Part shown: positions 10,364 to 22,430 of the stretch, piece by piece
How positions within the stretch are numbered: the stretch's first letter is position 1
Layout: each line of letters opens with the position of its first letter
NCBI GenBank assembly: GCA_033558025.1
Contig: JAUCEF010000018.1
Location: 4,588,001-4,652,000, forward strand
Direction of reading: 5' to 3'
DNA length: 64,000 nucleotides
Origin: Phytophthora sp. 'mugwort'
Taxonomy: Eukaryota > Oomycota > Peronosporomycetes > Peronosporales > Peronosporaceae
The notes under the pieces: generated by a model
Databases searched by the model: none
What the model was told of the DNA's origin: nothing
Seen by the model: the letters and a program-made list of their open reading frames with translations, nothing else
Program-made: the position numbers and the translations under genes

Positions 10364-13300
10364 ATGGGCGTCTTCAACGTGCTCGCGCTCTCCGTGGAGA
10401 CATCGGTGCTGGGCTGGTACTTCCTGGCGCCGCTGGCGTCTCCAGGCGGCCACGACATCCTCGCGCACGACCTACGCACGCCGCTACAGTTTCGCCAGTC
10501 GCTGGCGGTCCAGGCGCTGCTGTCGCTGCTGCGCCTGCTCTTCTTCGTATACATTCGGCGCCGCAACAAGCGTGTGCCGTCTACGCGCTGCTTTGTGTTC
10601 GTGGTGTCGCTCGTGGAGGTGGCCGCCTGCTGCCTGGGCTCGCTGCAACCGCTGCTGTACCTGGATGGCCGACGCATCGCCACATTCTCCAGGTATCGGC
10701 ATGTATCATGGGGCGGCTTCTACGTCACCATGCTGGGTGCCATGGCCGTATTCAGCACCTTGCTGCAACTCGGCTATATCTTGCAGCTTAACAAAAGTCG
10801 GGGACGGCTGGCCGACGACAAGCTGCTGCGAGACGTGATGGGCGAGACACCGCGCGCCAAATGGAGATCCAAGTGGGCCACGCTGGGGAAACAGTTGGCG
10901 GGACGACGTAAGCCAAAAGACCCGACGTTCGAAGCCATGGTGAGGCTCTACGCTCACCAGGAAGGTGCGGTAGACAGGCTCGCAGTGTCTTCCGACCGAG
11001 ATGAAGCCGAGTTCGAGTTTTATCTGCCGCAACTGTGCAGTTTCTTGCTGCTTGGAGCTTTTGCCCGCTCCCCGCAGTTGTGCGCGATGCTACTGCGCAA
11101 ATGCAGTGTGTAAGTGATTGCTGGTATTGGATGAAGTAGGTTATGAGGACGCCTCTGAGATGTTTTGGGTTTCTTAATGGTTACTGCACAGGTCTCATGT
11201 GTTCGCACACAAAATGTTGTGGTACTTGAAGTCATACTGCCTGCACAACCCGTCATTCGCCACGGAAGCCGATTACCAGCGTGTGCAGATGCTGATTGAA
11301 GACGTGTCGGAGCGCGGCACGGCGCCAGCGATGGTAGTTGCTTGTCCACCGAGTCCAGTGAGATCGGAGCGCCGCTCGCAGCAGCAGCTTCGTGATGATC
11401 GTGGGTCAGAGGTATCTGCAAGTGCACAAGAAGTCGAGGCGCTGCTGCCAGGCTCTCAAGATGATCATTATGCTACTTTTCAGGATAATAACGACCTCGA
11501 GCGAGGACTGGTCAGCTCTGCGATTGCACCCAAAGCGTCTGCCGTCACGGGGGCAGATCCTTTCGAGCTGGAGACCGCCTTTCTGGGCTCATTGGCGAAC
11601 ATCTCGTCGAATTTGCGCTCTGTTGCGTATGACCGGCGCAATGACATGGTATGTACTTACTCGTGCTAACATATTTCAGTATTTTACTAACTATACTGTT
11701 TTGTTGTGACAGCTTCGCATCTGGTTGCGTGATTTGGAAGCTCAGTATTTGCCTAGCAACTCTCTGTATCTACCGGTAGGAAACTCGTACCACCGACTGA
11801 AGCACGTCCATGTTGACGAAAGCTTTACGTTCTCGACACGGGAGCGTGTGCCCTTTTTGCTGTGTGCCGAGGTCGTCGACTACCCATCTCCTGAAGAAGA
11901 GCGGCAAAAGTGCCGCAACACTGGCGTGTTTAATGGCAGACGCTTCACACTTAGTTTGTGGGATACTGCTAGCTCCCAAGACCTCGTGACGACGTCTACA
12001 CCTGCTGAACGCACACCGTTGATGTCTCCTGACGCTGCCAAGCTGGGTTTTTGGAGCGAATCGCGCACACCGAGTAGTCCAACAAGACTTCGCTCGTTCT
12101 CGCACCATATCTCGAATAAAATGGTGCAACCGACAGAGCTACTGCATGGACTGATTGACTCGCTGGTTGGCAAGACTCCAGGTGTAAAGAATATTGACCC
12201 CAAGAGTGAGGCCTTGCTTAGCAAAGTTGATGACGAAGAATATGGTGAGGACATGCTCAAGCGTTTCCGCGAGTTGCCAGAGAGAAGTCAGAGTCAGCCA
12301 TTCTTCAAAAGCTCGGGTGTTTTCGCTAAACAAAGCTTGACAGTTGATACGAGTGTCGCGGGGCTTCGACCCACACTATCAGCCCAGATGGTACCTGCAT
12401 CCGTTATACCTGTGATACCCGTCATTTCCGTCATGGATGATGCCGACTCCGCCAGCAGCGTCAGCGGCCCGTGGTCTCCCAAGTCAGACACGGTACTCTC
12501 GCCTCAGTCCGAGACCTCAGCGAGTTCACCGCATCATCTCGCACGATATGACAGTACAGATCGGTTCTTGCAGGTCTTGTCCGAACGTGATTCCAAGCTT
12601 GAAGAAGACGAAGAAGCTGAGACCAGTGATCCCTCGTCTGAATCGCGTCATCAAGCTACTGGTGAGCCGCCGTGCGTCATATTTAAGGAGCGATGGGCTG
12701 AGAAGGAACGCCGTATTCAAGCGACATCTCCGTACGGAAAGCTACCGGGCTGGCGATTATTACCTGTGATCGTTAAAAGCGATGACGACTTGCGCCAAGA
12801 ACAGTTAGCCTTGCAACTGATTCATCAGTTTGCCAAGGTGTTTGAAGAATTCAAGGTGCCCGTCTTCATCCGACCGTATGATGTGATCGCCATCTCAGCC
12901 ACCTCTGGTCTTGTGGAGGCCATCTCGGATACCATCTCCATCGACTCGTTGAAGCGCAATGACCGCGACTTCACCACGTTGTTGGACTTCTTTACCAGGC
13001 ATTTTGGCGACCCGAGTACGCCCGAGTTCCGTAAAGCCCGAGCCAACTTTGTAAGCAGTATGGCTGGGTACGCGATCGTGTGTTATCTTCTACAGATCAA
13101 GGACCGCCACAATGGCAACATTCTGCTGGATGCTGAAGGACACATTATCCATATTGATTTTGGATTTATCCTGTCCAACAACCCAGGCAACATGGCCTTT
13201 GAGCAGGCCCCGTTCAAGCTCACGGCCGATTTTGTAGAGCTCATGGGTGGTCCCCGTTCTGCGCACTTCCGGCGGTTCCGATCTCTCTGCGTCCGTTCCT

Positions 13301-13551
13301 TCCTTGTGGCTCGAAAGTATCGTCATCGGTTTGTATTGCTCGTGGAAATGATGCTGCATGGTAATGAGCACCTACCGTGTTTTACCGGAGACCCCAAGGG
13401 CACCGTCGAGCGCCTCGCCGCTCGTTTCCAGCCAGACTTGGACATTAACTCCTGCGAGGACTTTGTGCATGAGCTTATCGACGCATCGCTGGACAATTGG
13501 CGTACACGCTGGTACGATAAGTACCAGCGGTGGATCGTCGGCGTTTTTTAA
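10364..13551 (+). CDS. Type III phosphatidylinositol 4-kinase (beta/PIK1-like) with N-terminal multi-pass membrane domain
   Basis: Exons 10364-11109, 11192-11648 and 11713-13551 join in frame to 1013 residues. Residues 1-142 contain four hydrophobic segments (about 1-23, 45-67, 79-102, 117-142), unusual for this family. Residues about 213-265 fit the helical PIK accessory region. A disordered Ser-rich linker follows. The kinase domain fills the last 320 residues: LLPVIVKSDDDLRQEQ (ATP lysine), the catalytic loop KDRHNGNILLD (D about 864), HIDFGFIL (DFG about 883), and the PI4K-type PFKLTADFVELMGG activation segment. The reaction is PI to PI4P, normally at Golgi and endosomes. The soluble PI4K-beta enzymes lack membrane spans, so this form may be permanently anchored. 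Intron 1 is phase 2, intron 2 phase 0. Confidence 0.92.
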
Positions 13552-13795
13552 GCGACCGAGAGCGACGGTACAGGGAACGACGCAGGAGCTGGTTGGTTGT
13601 CTGGATGTTCGAGAACGAGGACAAGAAAGAACTAGAAGTCCTATGCAGGAGCTAGAAGACATGCGCAGTTATAAGCCTGTAAGCGGGCAACCTCCAATTC
13701 AGACCACTCTTTGTATCGATGAAACGACGCGTCTATTGCTGCTTCAGGACACTGGACTCTGCCCGTCGACGTCTTGCGCGAGGTGAAGACACCTA

Positions 13796-16700
13796 ATGAT
13801 GGATCCAAACATGACACGACGAGCACGAATCGAGCAGCAGAAGAAGATCAAGGCTGCTAAGCGCAAATTCCAGCCAGGATGGAAGCCTGGTCGATCCAAG
13901 CGACGAAAGCAGAAAGCTGCGACTATGATCCAACGAGCGTTCAGGTCGCATTTGCTGCGTCAGGCCTTCCAACGCTCCCGACAAAACGTGCGCTTCACGT
14001 TCACGTCCCTGCGAGCGTTTGGTCATGCACGAAGCCGTCAGCATTGGCGCAATGTGGATTTGAGAAGACTGTCACGCGAGGAACTGAGACTTGTAGCATT
14101 GACATTGAATTTGCCGTCAACAGGGAAGAAGGTGCTGCTTATCTGTCGTATACAGCGCTGGGTGGACCAACATGTGCTGGCCAACGATATGGCTGCACAG
14201 GCTGCTGCTCAAGCTCTCGAGAACCGACGCCGAGCTCAAGGCAGTGTCTACTTCTGTGAGGCTCATCCTGGAGCCGACGTTGTTGACATTCGTCCATTGC
14301 GGGGCCACTACATCACGAGCGTCGCCGCGGTACGTCACTTGAACTCGATTCCTCGTCCATGCTTCTCTCATCGTGACAAGCTAAGTGTTTGTTTGTCTGT
14401 AGGGCTCTGAGTCTGATGCTGTGTACTCGATAGATCGTGCTCGAGGTGCAGCGTGGCTATGTCGGACGGGAGGTTTAGCGTCCCAGGTTGGGTTGTGCAG
14501 CCACGTTCATCGACGTGAGGAGTTTGAGCCAAGTCCACGCGAAAGTCACTGGCTTGCAGCTCCTGTGTTTCTGCACACACTGCGCGCCGAGCACGTGGAG
14601 CGTGTGTACGTGGCACGAGGCCATGCAATGGCCCTAGCCAAGGCTGGGGAGCTTTTCAGCTGGGGCGACAACGCACATGGAGCGTTAGGTTTTGCAGCCG
14701 AGAGCGCAGCCAAAGTTGCTCGAAATCGCGCTACGGTGGTCGGCGCGCTTGCTAAGTACCAGACCGTAGCTGCTGCCGTAGGAGGTCACCACAGTATTGC
14801 TGTTTGTGATGACGTAGCTGGTCACCATGGGGTTGTCTTCTGCTGGGGCAGCAACTCGCACGGCCAACTGGGCATTAACCCTTCAAGATCCACCAATAAA
14901 CCCGTTGAGGGACCAGCCAAGACGTTATCACCAACGTTTCCTCGCCCTGTGGTGATGCACCAGGTGGCAGCTCTTCGTTCTGTTTCAATTCGTCAAGTGG
15001 CGTGTGGAGTGCTGCACTCGCTGGCATTATCATCGCATGGTAAGATATTTTCATGGGGATGTAGCGATGGTGGACGGTTGGGCCAAGGTCGAGCTGTACA
15101 GCACAGTAGCGATCTCAGAGAACCTGCTCTTGTGAATGGGCTGCTCACAAACCTTGTCACACTTGCTATTGCTTGTGGAGCATGGCATAGTGCATGTATT
15201 GCAGCTGAAGCTGATCAGATTGAGAGCGGCGCTGGTCGTGTCTTCACGTGGGGCACAGGCGTGTATGGCCAACTTGGCGTTGGGAAGACGCAAGTGACGT
15301 ACGAACCTCAACCTGTTCGCTTACCGCCTTGTGCGCTCGACGATGAAGTGTTCGCTTCGCGTCTCGCGTCCGGATCGCATCATATGGCTGCTTTGACACT
15401 TGATAATCGCATCTTCACATGGGGCAGCACGCGAGTCTTTCATGGCGTCCCAACGGAGCTGCGATTATCTGGTGGCGAGCAATTTGGACGCGTTGCGTCA
15501 CTTGCTTGTGGACGCACATTCACAGTATTTAACACGGTTACTCGGGACGCATCAAGCTACGAGTGGCCTGAAGTTTCCCGTCTATGGCGCGATAAACCTG
15601 TGGTCATCCCGCGCTTGGATCTCTCAAAAGTGCCTCCGCTAGCGCTGTGCACCTCAAACCCCGTGCCTCCATTCAGCAAAGGTAGAAACTCGTCCAGTGA
15701 AGTGCCGTCTCCTGTGCGGCTCGAACCATTCGTAGACCGACGGGCACGAGAAGAGGAAGAACTCCGCGAGGCGAACCGTATTGATAATATTGACATGGCA
15801 ACAGTTGTCCACCCTCTTTGCCGGCTCTGCTGGCGCTGCAATGGATTCCAACCGTCTCCATTACGATTATGGATGTGCCGGAATTGCTCCCATGAACGCC
15901 AACTCCACGGGGTGAGGCGACCTGAAGTTTCCATGGGAGAATACGAAGCTGTGCGCAAATTACAGTGTCTCTATCGTGCACGACGAGCTCGTCGCGTGCT
16001 GAAACGTGCTCGTGAACAGCGTTACCAACGAGTTTTCAGCATCGTCCACAATGAGTTTTTCTACTACAATCTGTGGCAGGGTCGAAAGTCGTGGACTCGA
16101 CCAGTTGAAATCAGCGAAGAAGTGGACGTTCCGGTTCGTGATCCCGATGCTTCACCGCGGATATTCCCTCCCTTCACACGTGTCGAGGCAGCTCTCAAAT
16201 TGCAAGTTACATGGCGAGGTTTTCAAGCCCGACAGTTGACCAGGCAGTTGTTGGGTGCTCGATACGAAAAACACTTTGACTTGAAAATGGGACGCGTTTA
16301 TCACGTGCGAAAGCCGAAGGTAGGCAAGAAGGAGCCACTTGTGAAGTTGTGGGACCCGCCGCCACTGCTCCGCAAGCGGTACGATTTGGGTGAGCCTGTC
16401 GAGATCCAGCGGTTGACCAGGTTCGCGAAGATGACGATCGAAGAAGCTGCTCGGATCGTACAGCACGCGTACCGATGTCATCGACGACGGGAGTTGATGC
16501 GCCGTATTCTGCGTTCACGTATCAAAAAGCTCTGGGATGCCACGACCGGAAGGTATTATTACTATAACGCCACCACGAAGGAGTCGTCCTGGGAGAAGCC
16601 CCGTCTTTTGATGTATGACACGCAGGACGAGGATAATCTCGGGCCTAATAAGGTGGGCCTTGAAGTCCAGAGACGAAGACGACATGCAGTGAAACTGCGA

Positions 16701-17513
16701 CCGGAGAAATTCAACAGTGAGGAAGCTGCTGCGCGCACGATTCAGGCCTTATATCGCAGATTTGCAACACGAAAGATGGTGCTGGAGCTGCTTAGTCGCC
16801 GATATCGCAAAATGACGGATCCGGTGTCAGGTCAGGCATACTATTACGACAGTGTAGCAGGCACCGCTACCTGGTTCAAACCAGCGGTGCTGGGCGACTA
16901 CGACCTGGAGCTCTTCGACGACTTGGCTGCATCTGCTTCCGGGAGGAGGAAGAGCACACTTGTCGCGCCGCAATCGTCCGTCTTGTCCATTGGCAAGCTA
17001 CCGCGCATCAGTGAGCGAGCCCGTCTCAAGCGACACAAACGAAGACTACAGCGTCTAAGGGGAATGTCCCGCGATGAAGCTGTCTCACGTCTGCAAAGAA
17101 TGTGGCGTACGCGTCGCGCCAAAAAGGAGCTGCGGGAACTACTCTTTGACGCTTACGAGAAGATCTTTGACCCAACGACTGAAAACTTCTACTACTACAA
17201 CCGCAAGACTGGCGTCGCAAAGTGGGAGAAACCGGCTTTACTCACGGGCGACGGGCGCGACATCAAGGAGACTAAAATCATCAAACGACGACGTTCACAC
17301 ACAGTCACAAAGCCCCCAGAGGCCAAACAAGTCCTGTTTGCCTTCATGCGCTGTGCTAGAGCACGTCTTGAACTCCATCGTCTGCTACGGGAGCGCATTC
17401 AGAAAATATTTGACCCCAACTCCCAACAATACTATTATTTTGATAAACTTACCGGCCAGTCTTCGTGGAAAAAGCCCGTGACGCTCAAAGGATACGATCT
17501 ACCTCCAGCGTAA
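13796..17513 (+). CDS. Multidomain RCC1 / SAP / IQ / WW repeat protein
   Basis: Exons 13796-14329 and 14403-17513 (GTACGT donor, phase 0) give 1214 residues. An IQ-type helix (about 42-62, ATMIQRAFRSHLL) is followed by a SAP-like DNA-binding helix pair (about 88-120, LSREELRLVALTLNLP). Five RCC1-type blades follow (SWGDNAHGALG, CWGSNSHGQLG, SWGCSDGGRLGQG, TWGTGVYGQLGVG, TWGST). A CxxC...CxxC cluster lies near 650-685. Then about six WW-like modules (near 727, 808, 892, 990, 1107, 1187; for example YYYYNATTKESSWEKP) alternate with IQ-like helices (AARTIQALYRRFATR). WW domains bind proline motifs, IQ motifs bind calmodulin, and RCC1 propellers bind chromatin or small GTPases. The overall role is unknown. 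Confidence 0.88.
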
Positions 17514-17523
17514 AGCACTTGGT

Positions 17524-20500
17524 CTACGGGACAGGCTGGCAGGAGTAATGCAGCAGCATTCCATCGGGCAAACGCACAAATGTGCCGACACCAAGCTTCT
17601 TGCCGCACGATTGACAGCGCTGGGATGACCACACGGTGACTGATCCCTTACGCTTTGTGGAAAGCTGTTCGCGAATCTTGAAATTCTCCATCTTTGAGAG
17701 TTGTTTCTTCACTTGTCCGTTGCGATAACGCTCGACCTGGCGCTCAAGCACACGACGGAAGAATGCAGCCAATGGTGCCGCAGGAACGTCAGCAGGCAAA
17801 AGCTCCAGGGCCGTCGACACGTCAATACGCTCTGCATATTTGTTCAGCACGTTGATGGCTGCGTTTACAGCCTCACTCTGCAAGCCTGAGCCAGAAGACC
17901 GGTTCCACGAAGGCGTAGATGGAGAGCCGACGACAGGGGACGCCGCGCCGGATGATGAACTATCTGTGTGGAACTGTGGTCGTAAGTAAATCTTCAGCAG
18001 CGTTGAATAGATTGAAGAATCAGCCGTCTTTGACTCGTAGCAACGGTTGCAATACGCCTCAGCCAGAGCTGCGTCCTTCAATTCCAGAGCATACAACTGA
18101 AGTACTTCAAGGTGGCGTCCAAGTTTCGATAGCAGCGCTGCGTGTTCGTCCACCATTTCAGTAGGTGTACGACTCAGCATACGCTCGGGATGGTAGACCG
18201 CGCCAGGGAATTCGAGGAATTGTAGCAGTTTGCGCCGTAAAAGTCCCGTCATACCACGTTGTGATTCAATGCGACTCGTGAGACGTTGATTCTGTGGTGT
18301 CTTGGCCTGGATCGAATCTAGCAGCAGATACACCACTTCGTCATGCAACCGCGGCGTCAGTTGACAAACTCCTTCATAAATAACTTGTGTAAGATACTCG
18401 ATAGCCAGCATTTGGCTACTGGTCAATGGCAGTGTCAGTTTTGCAGTGTCTTCAATACTTCCTTCCGTTCCCAATAGTGTAGTATCAGAGCTAGAGACAG
18501 CGATAAAACAACTCTTCAGGTGCTGAAGCACTGCAGCAGGGTCCATGTCTTTCTTGGAGTTGGGAACTTCACGCTGCGTAAAGATCGAGAGACCCAATGC
18601 AGGGTTTACCGATAATACCCGCCGCGAAAACTCGAATACCAGCTCAGCATGTTTCTTTCCGAGTACCCGAAGGTATTGTGCAATGAGTACCATATACTCA
18701 TGCGATGATTGCAAGTCTCCCGCGCTCAAAGGTTGGTCCTCTTTGCGTATTGTATCACTCTTTTCAGAGAGTGCAGCCTCCGAGGCAGCGCTGCGTTCCA
18801 AATCTTCCAATAGTTCAAGAGCCTTACGATGCAACTTTCGTGCAGAGTAGAAGGCCAGGAGTGCCTTGAAACGGCGGTGAGCTCGAAGAAAGATCTCAGC
18901 CTCGCCAATCTCACACCAATTCTGGCCCGTGACCACCTCGAGAAGTGCACGCTTCGCTCGCTCTTCGTACTCTGCTTTTTCAGCCACCACGACAAGACAC
19001 TTGACCAGCATAGTGTCAATCAGCTCTAACGCACTCTCTTCACTCGGTTCAAGGTTGCGTTGTAAGCGAACGCCTCTTGCTGATGATTTGCCCTCACAAT
19101 GCAAAGAAGCACTCCGTTTACGGCGTAGGAACCCAATGAGAGCTAGTAGACTCTCTACTAACTCGTCACCCTCCAAAATGTGGTCCTTGTTGTTGTTGCT
19201 GTCCTTGCGTAGTGCGCTGGCTTTGCGAGGAAGTAAATTCCGTGGGAATAACAGCAACACGTCCATCACGTCGACTTCACTCTCAAAAAAAAACGTCATA
19301 GCCTCCTGTCGGCGATCCGATTGGAACAGCTCGAAGCCGTAGTCCGCATAAAGTTTCCGCTGATCCTCGTCGCTCAACGGACTCTCTTCCGGACAAAGCT
19401 TGCAGAGCGCGACGGCATCTTCAAGGCGACGACTCCCCATCGACGCAGCGACTTGTTGTGCAATGGACAGCATTTGATGTATCTGAACATCAAACGGCGG
19501 AGACACTGTAAACAAAGTCGCGGGCCGGTCATCTCTAAACTGCGGGACGTTCGAGTACGGATCTTCCACAATGGACGACGCCACGTTAATCGCAGCACAG
19601 ACCCCATAGGGCGATTTGACTAAAAGTGTCTGCACTAATTGCATGGAGCCAAAGTTGTACACCGCAATGTGCTCCGCCTGGTCCAGCAGCATGAACGGGT
19701 GATGATAATACACTCCACGCGGAGGAGTATTGTAGATAACCGCCCTCTCTATCTTCATGCACAACTGATTCGTTGATACATCGAGTGCTTTTCCCGCACT
19801 TGTATCATTAAACCTGCTCACGTCCTCATCAAACGCTCCGTATCTGTCCGTGTTCTCTTCGTGCACTGGGTTCATCGTCTTGGTCGTCTCTTCATCAATC
19901 GTAAGGATCACTCCATGGTGTTTGCCACACAGTAACAAGTCCATCACATGCTGTCGTCGTCGCGCCAAGAAACGACTGGGTAGTGCCACAGCGGGACACA
20001 CCACGACGGCACCTTCCAGCGCGTCCTTTACTTGCTGCATCACGTCGTCTGCAATACTTAGCACCCGACCGCTGTCCAGATTGAGCACAACCCAGTCCTT
20101 CTTACCCTGGATGAACACGTGACTCTCACTGAGCATCACAAGCTGTTGCACTGGCAGCAGCGTCGGCGGCAGCAGCGTCTGCAGCTCGTGTTGCGCACGT
20201 GACTCCAGGATGTGGTTCAAGGTCCAGTCGAAGACCTTAAGAGTGTTGGTCTTGAGTAGCACGCACAGCGCCTTAGCTTCCTCGTGAGCCGCGAAGAGCA
20301 CGGCGCCCTTAGTGTCGTCCCGGGCCACGAGCCCACGGGCTCCGACGTTGCGCGCGCCGTCCAGATGCGGGTTGCTCTGTAGTGGCAGGTCCAAGAGCTT
20401 CAGTTGGTTGTCCGTGAGCGTGGCGAAGACGCCCCATTGATCCAGGAAGATGCAGCACGCGTGGAACAGTCGCTTGTAGTCCGCCTGCCAGCGCAGAAAA

Positions 20501-20694
20501 CCCGCGCGCCCGTCGGCCACGTAGCTGCGCAATGTGCCGTCCGAGGAGCCGAAGAAAATCAATGGGGACAGGTTGCCCCATGCGCACAGGCTGTGGAGCA
20601 GGCTCTCGGTCGTATTAGGTCGCTTGGGCGGGCCCTCCACCTCAACCCTTGTGCCGGCCGCATACGCCGCGGCGGGATCCGAATCCGAGCTCAT
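17524..20694 (-). CDS. VPS39/TRAP1-type HOPS/CORVET tethering subunit
   Basis: One exon of 1056 residues from the ATG at 20694. The frame stays open another 93 codons upstream, but that extension is AT-rich and looks non-coding, whereas MSSDSDP starts the coding-like composition. Residues about 35-330 fit a citron-homology (CNH) beta-propeller. The middle is helical with clathrin-type repeats (HLEVLQLYALELKDAALAEAYC is the conserved Vps39 block), and the end carries a CQSCGKKLGVGTFV zinc-ribbon-like motif as in VPS39 and TGFBRAP1/VPS3. Such proteins tether endosomes and vacuoles through Rab GTPases. The stop lies 10 bases from the stop of the convergent RCC1/WW gene, so the transcripts must overlap. 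Confidence 0.88.
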   Translation of the reverse strand: MSSDSDPAAAYAAGTRVEVEGPPKRPNTTESLLHSLCAWGNLSPLIFFGSSDGTLRSYVADGRAGFLRWQADYKRLFHACCIFLDQWGVFATLTDNQLKLLDLPLQSNPHLDGARNVGARGLVARDDTKGAVLFAAHEEAKALCVLLKTNTLKVFDWTLNHILESRAQHELQTLLPPTLLPVQQLVMLSESHVFIQGKKDWVVLNLDSGRVLSIADDVMQQVKDALEGAVVVCPAVALPSRFLARRRQHVMDLLLCGKHHGVILTIDEETTKTMNPVHEENTDRYGAFDEDVSRFNDTSAGKALDVSTNQLCMKIERAVIYNTPPRGVYYHHPFMLLDQAEHIAVYNFGSMQLVQTLLVKSPYGVCAAINVASSIVEDPYSNVPQFRDDRPATLFTVSPPFDVQIHQMLSIAQQVAASMGSRRLEDAVALCKLCPEESPLSDEDQRKLYADYGFELFQSDRRQEAMTFFFESEVDVMDVLLLFPRNLLPRKASALRKDSNNNKDHILEGDELVESLLALIGFLRRKRSASLHCEGKSSARGVRLQRNLEPSEESALELIDTMLVKCLVVVAEKAEYEERAKRALLEVVTGQNWCEIGEAEIFLRAHRRFKALLAFYSARKLHRKALELLEDLERSAASEAALSEKSDTIRKEDQPLSAGDLQSSHEYMVLIAQYLRVLGKKHAELVFEFSRRVLSVNPALGLSIFTQREVPNSKKDMDPAAVLQHLKSCFIAVSSSDTTLLGTEGSIEDTAKLTLPLTSSQMLAIEYLTQVIYEGVCQLTPRLHDEVVYLLLDSIQAKTPQNQRLTSRIESQRGMTGLLRRKLLQFLEFPGAVYHPERMLSRTPTEMVDEHAALLSKLGRHLEVLQLYALELKDAALAEAYCNRCYESKTADSSIYSTLLKIYLRPQFHTDSSSSGAASPVVGSPSTPSWNRSSGSGLQSEAVNAAINVLNKYAERIDVSTALELLPADVPAAPLAAFFRRVLERQVERYRNGQVKKQLSKMENFKIREQLSTKRKGSVTVWSSQRCQSCGKKLGVGTFVRLPDGMLLHYSCQPVP

Positions 20695-21177
20695 CAGATT
20701 GAATGTAAGAAAAAGATATTCCAATGATGTCAGTTGGTTATAAAATGAATTGTCATGAATGAAAACGAAATGTTTCTCCATTTTTCTGGAATTACACGAT
20801 GTACGACGTTCATCAAAGTTACAATGTACAAAATAAAAAAAATAATTGATAATCAAAAACGAATCTCTAACGCAAAATGGGAATAAGGACTTATTCCATG
20901 AACGACTTAGCCTCCAGGGTCCATGTATAAGCTGATACTCGATTTCCATTAATTTTTTGTTGCGCTTTTGCAACGAGAAATCGTCGGATCTTCACGTTGA
21001 CAATCATTTCCGGCGTGTTTGCACCACTCTCTTTCCATTAAACTGAATAGTAGTGCTTTGGGGTTGAAATGTTCAGTGACAGTTGTGTTTCTGGAGAAAC
21101 TTTAGACGATCTAGCATTTCGCAAATACGCAATGCCACTAGTCCAAATGGGGTTTCGTCACGTGACCAATGCTAACT
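20695..21177. other. AT-rich upstream region of the VPS39-like gene
   Basis: About 480 bases lie between the VPS39-like start and the decayed MULE. The composition is AT-rich and I see no gene. The VPS39-like promoter must lie here. Confidence 0.55.
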
Positions 21178-22430
21178 TTAATATATCCATAAGTTCGACC
21201 AGCAAAACAAGTATAATCTTGTCGTTTTGTTGAACGTCTCCCTGGATTGTTTGTCGACACATACCCTGGCTGAGTCCACTACACACCCAGTTCGAAGGCA
21301 AAATGAGTCCAGGCCATTGTATTTAAAGTACGCAGCAATTATTTTCAGCATTGGATCTTGATTCCAAGTACTAACAGCCTTTTCGTCCAAAGTAGAAAAT
21401 TCATCTGCGTCGCGCGCAAAATGCATCAGGTACAAGTACCTGAAAACCAGCGAGATCTTCTTTCCAAAAAGTCTAGATACGTGCTCTCCAACGTTCTTTA
21501 CTACATGAAAAAAACATGAGGAACACAAATATATATGGATTGCGAGTCTTCAAAGCCGCCGCTGCAACCGCTGCATTGTACTGAGCTTAGTCTGCATCAG
21601 TCATGCAGTAACGAATATGTGGAAATTCTCCACTGACCGCGTGATACATATTAAAAAGCTCCTCTAGGGTCATCTGAATAACGGGTCCTGTCGAATGTGA
21701 GGTTATAAGCATCGCAATCGGATAAAAGATTCTTGCACGATCAGAGATTCCAACAACGCCAGTAGGGTACCAGACTGGTTGACTTGTAGATAGCATCGAT
21801 AGCATGTCGTAAAGGATTCAGCATGAACGGCGTTGTCATTCCTACGGCGAGAGGATGAGCGTCGGACCCGTCACGGAAGGTTGATTTATCATCGTTAACC
21901 TTGCAGCCAAATATGAAGGGCTCGATATCATTAAGTCCGTCATGAGGTTTAAGTCCGGCAGCTCAACATTTGATGTCCTCCACGAAATCTGTATCTTTCA
22001 ATCTGGTCCGCTTATAGTGCGGAATGAAATGCTGAACCTGATTTAGCTTGGGTGTTGCACTACGCTCAGACTGGGCGTTCTTGATTCGTTTTGGTTTCGC
22101 GCAATATCCGATAAGCTGCGTCGCATAACGCTTCATACTGAGTGCCAACTTTGGTGTTTTCGGCGAGGCTAAGCTGGTTTTTTGCGACCCACTGCAGAAG
22201 ACGTCAGTCTTGCTTGTTGTCTGGCATGTGAGGGATTTCGCTCGCCATGAGCATTTCTCGTCGGGAAAAGCTACTGCATGCAGCCGACTTGCAAGTCGAA
22301 TGCCGGTAGTGCATCTTATGAAACTCCAAAATGAAATTGCACAGCTGACACTTCACGACGTTGCATGTATTCGTAACATAGGACTTGCAACTACCCATCC
22401 CTCATACGGGCCTGCGTCACTTAGTCCAGC
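21178..22430 (-). mobile_element. Decayed MULE (Mutator-like) transposase fragment
   Basis: On the minus strand, pieces in transposase order can be read. A Cys-rich N-terminal piece lies at 22398-22204 (KCQLCNF...HYRHSTC). Next is the QVQHFIPHYKRTRL block near 22060. The DDE segment GISDRARIFYPIAMLITSH...PHIRYCMTDAD lies at 21805-21587, where the final TDAD carries the second acidic residue. A C-terminal piece with CFFHVVKNVGEHV follows at 21528-21178. Frames shift between pieces and stops interrupt them, so no active enzyme is encoded. Terminal inverted repeats were not found by eye. Confidence 0.72.

Noticed and set aside
20695..20973. A 93-residue N-terminal extension of the VPS39-like protein
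   Set aside because: The extension is AT-rich, low in coding-like composition and unlike the family. The ATG at 20694 starts the GC-rich, conserved part.
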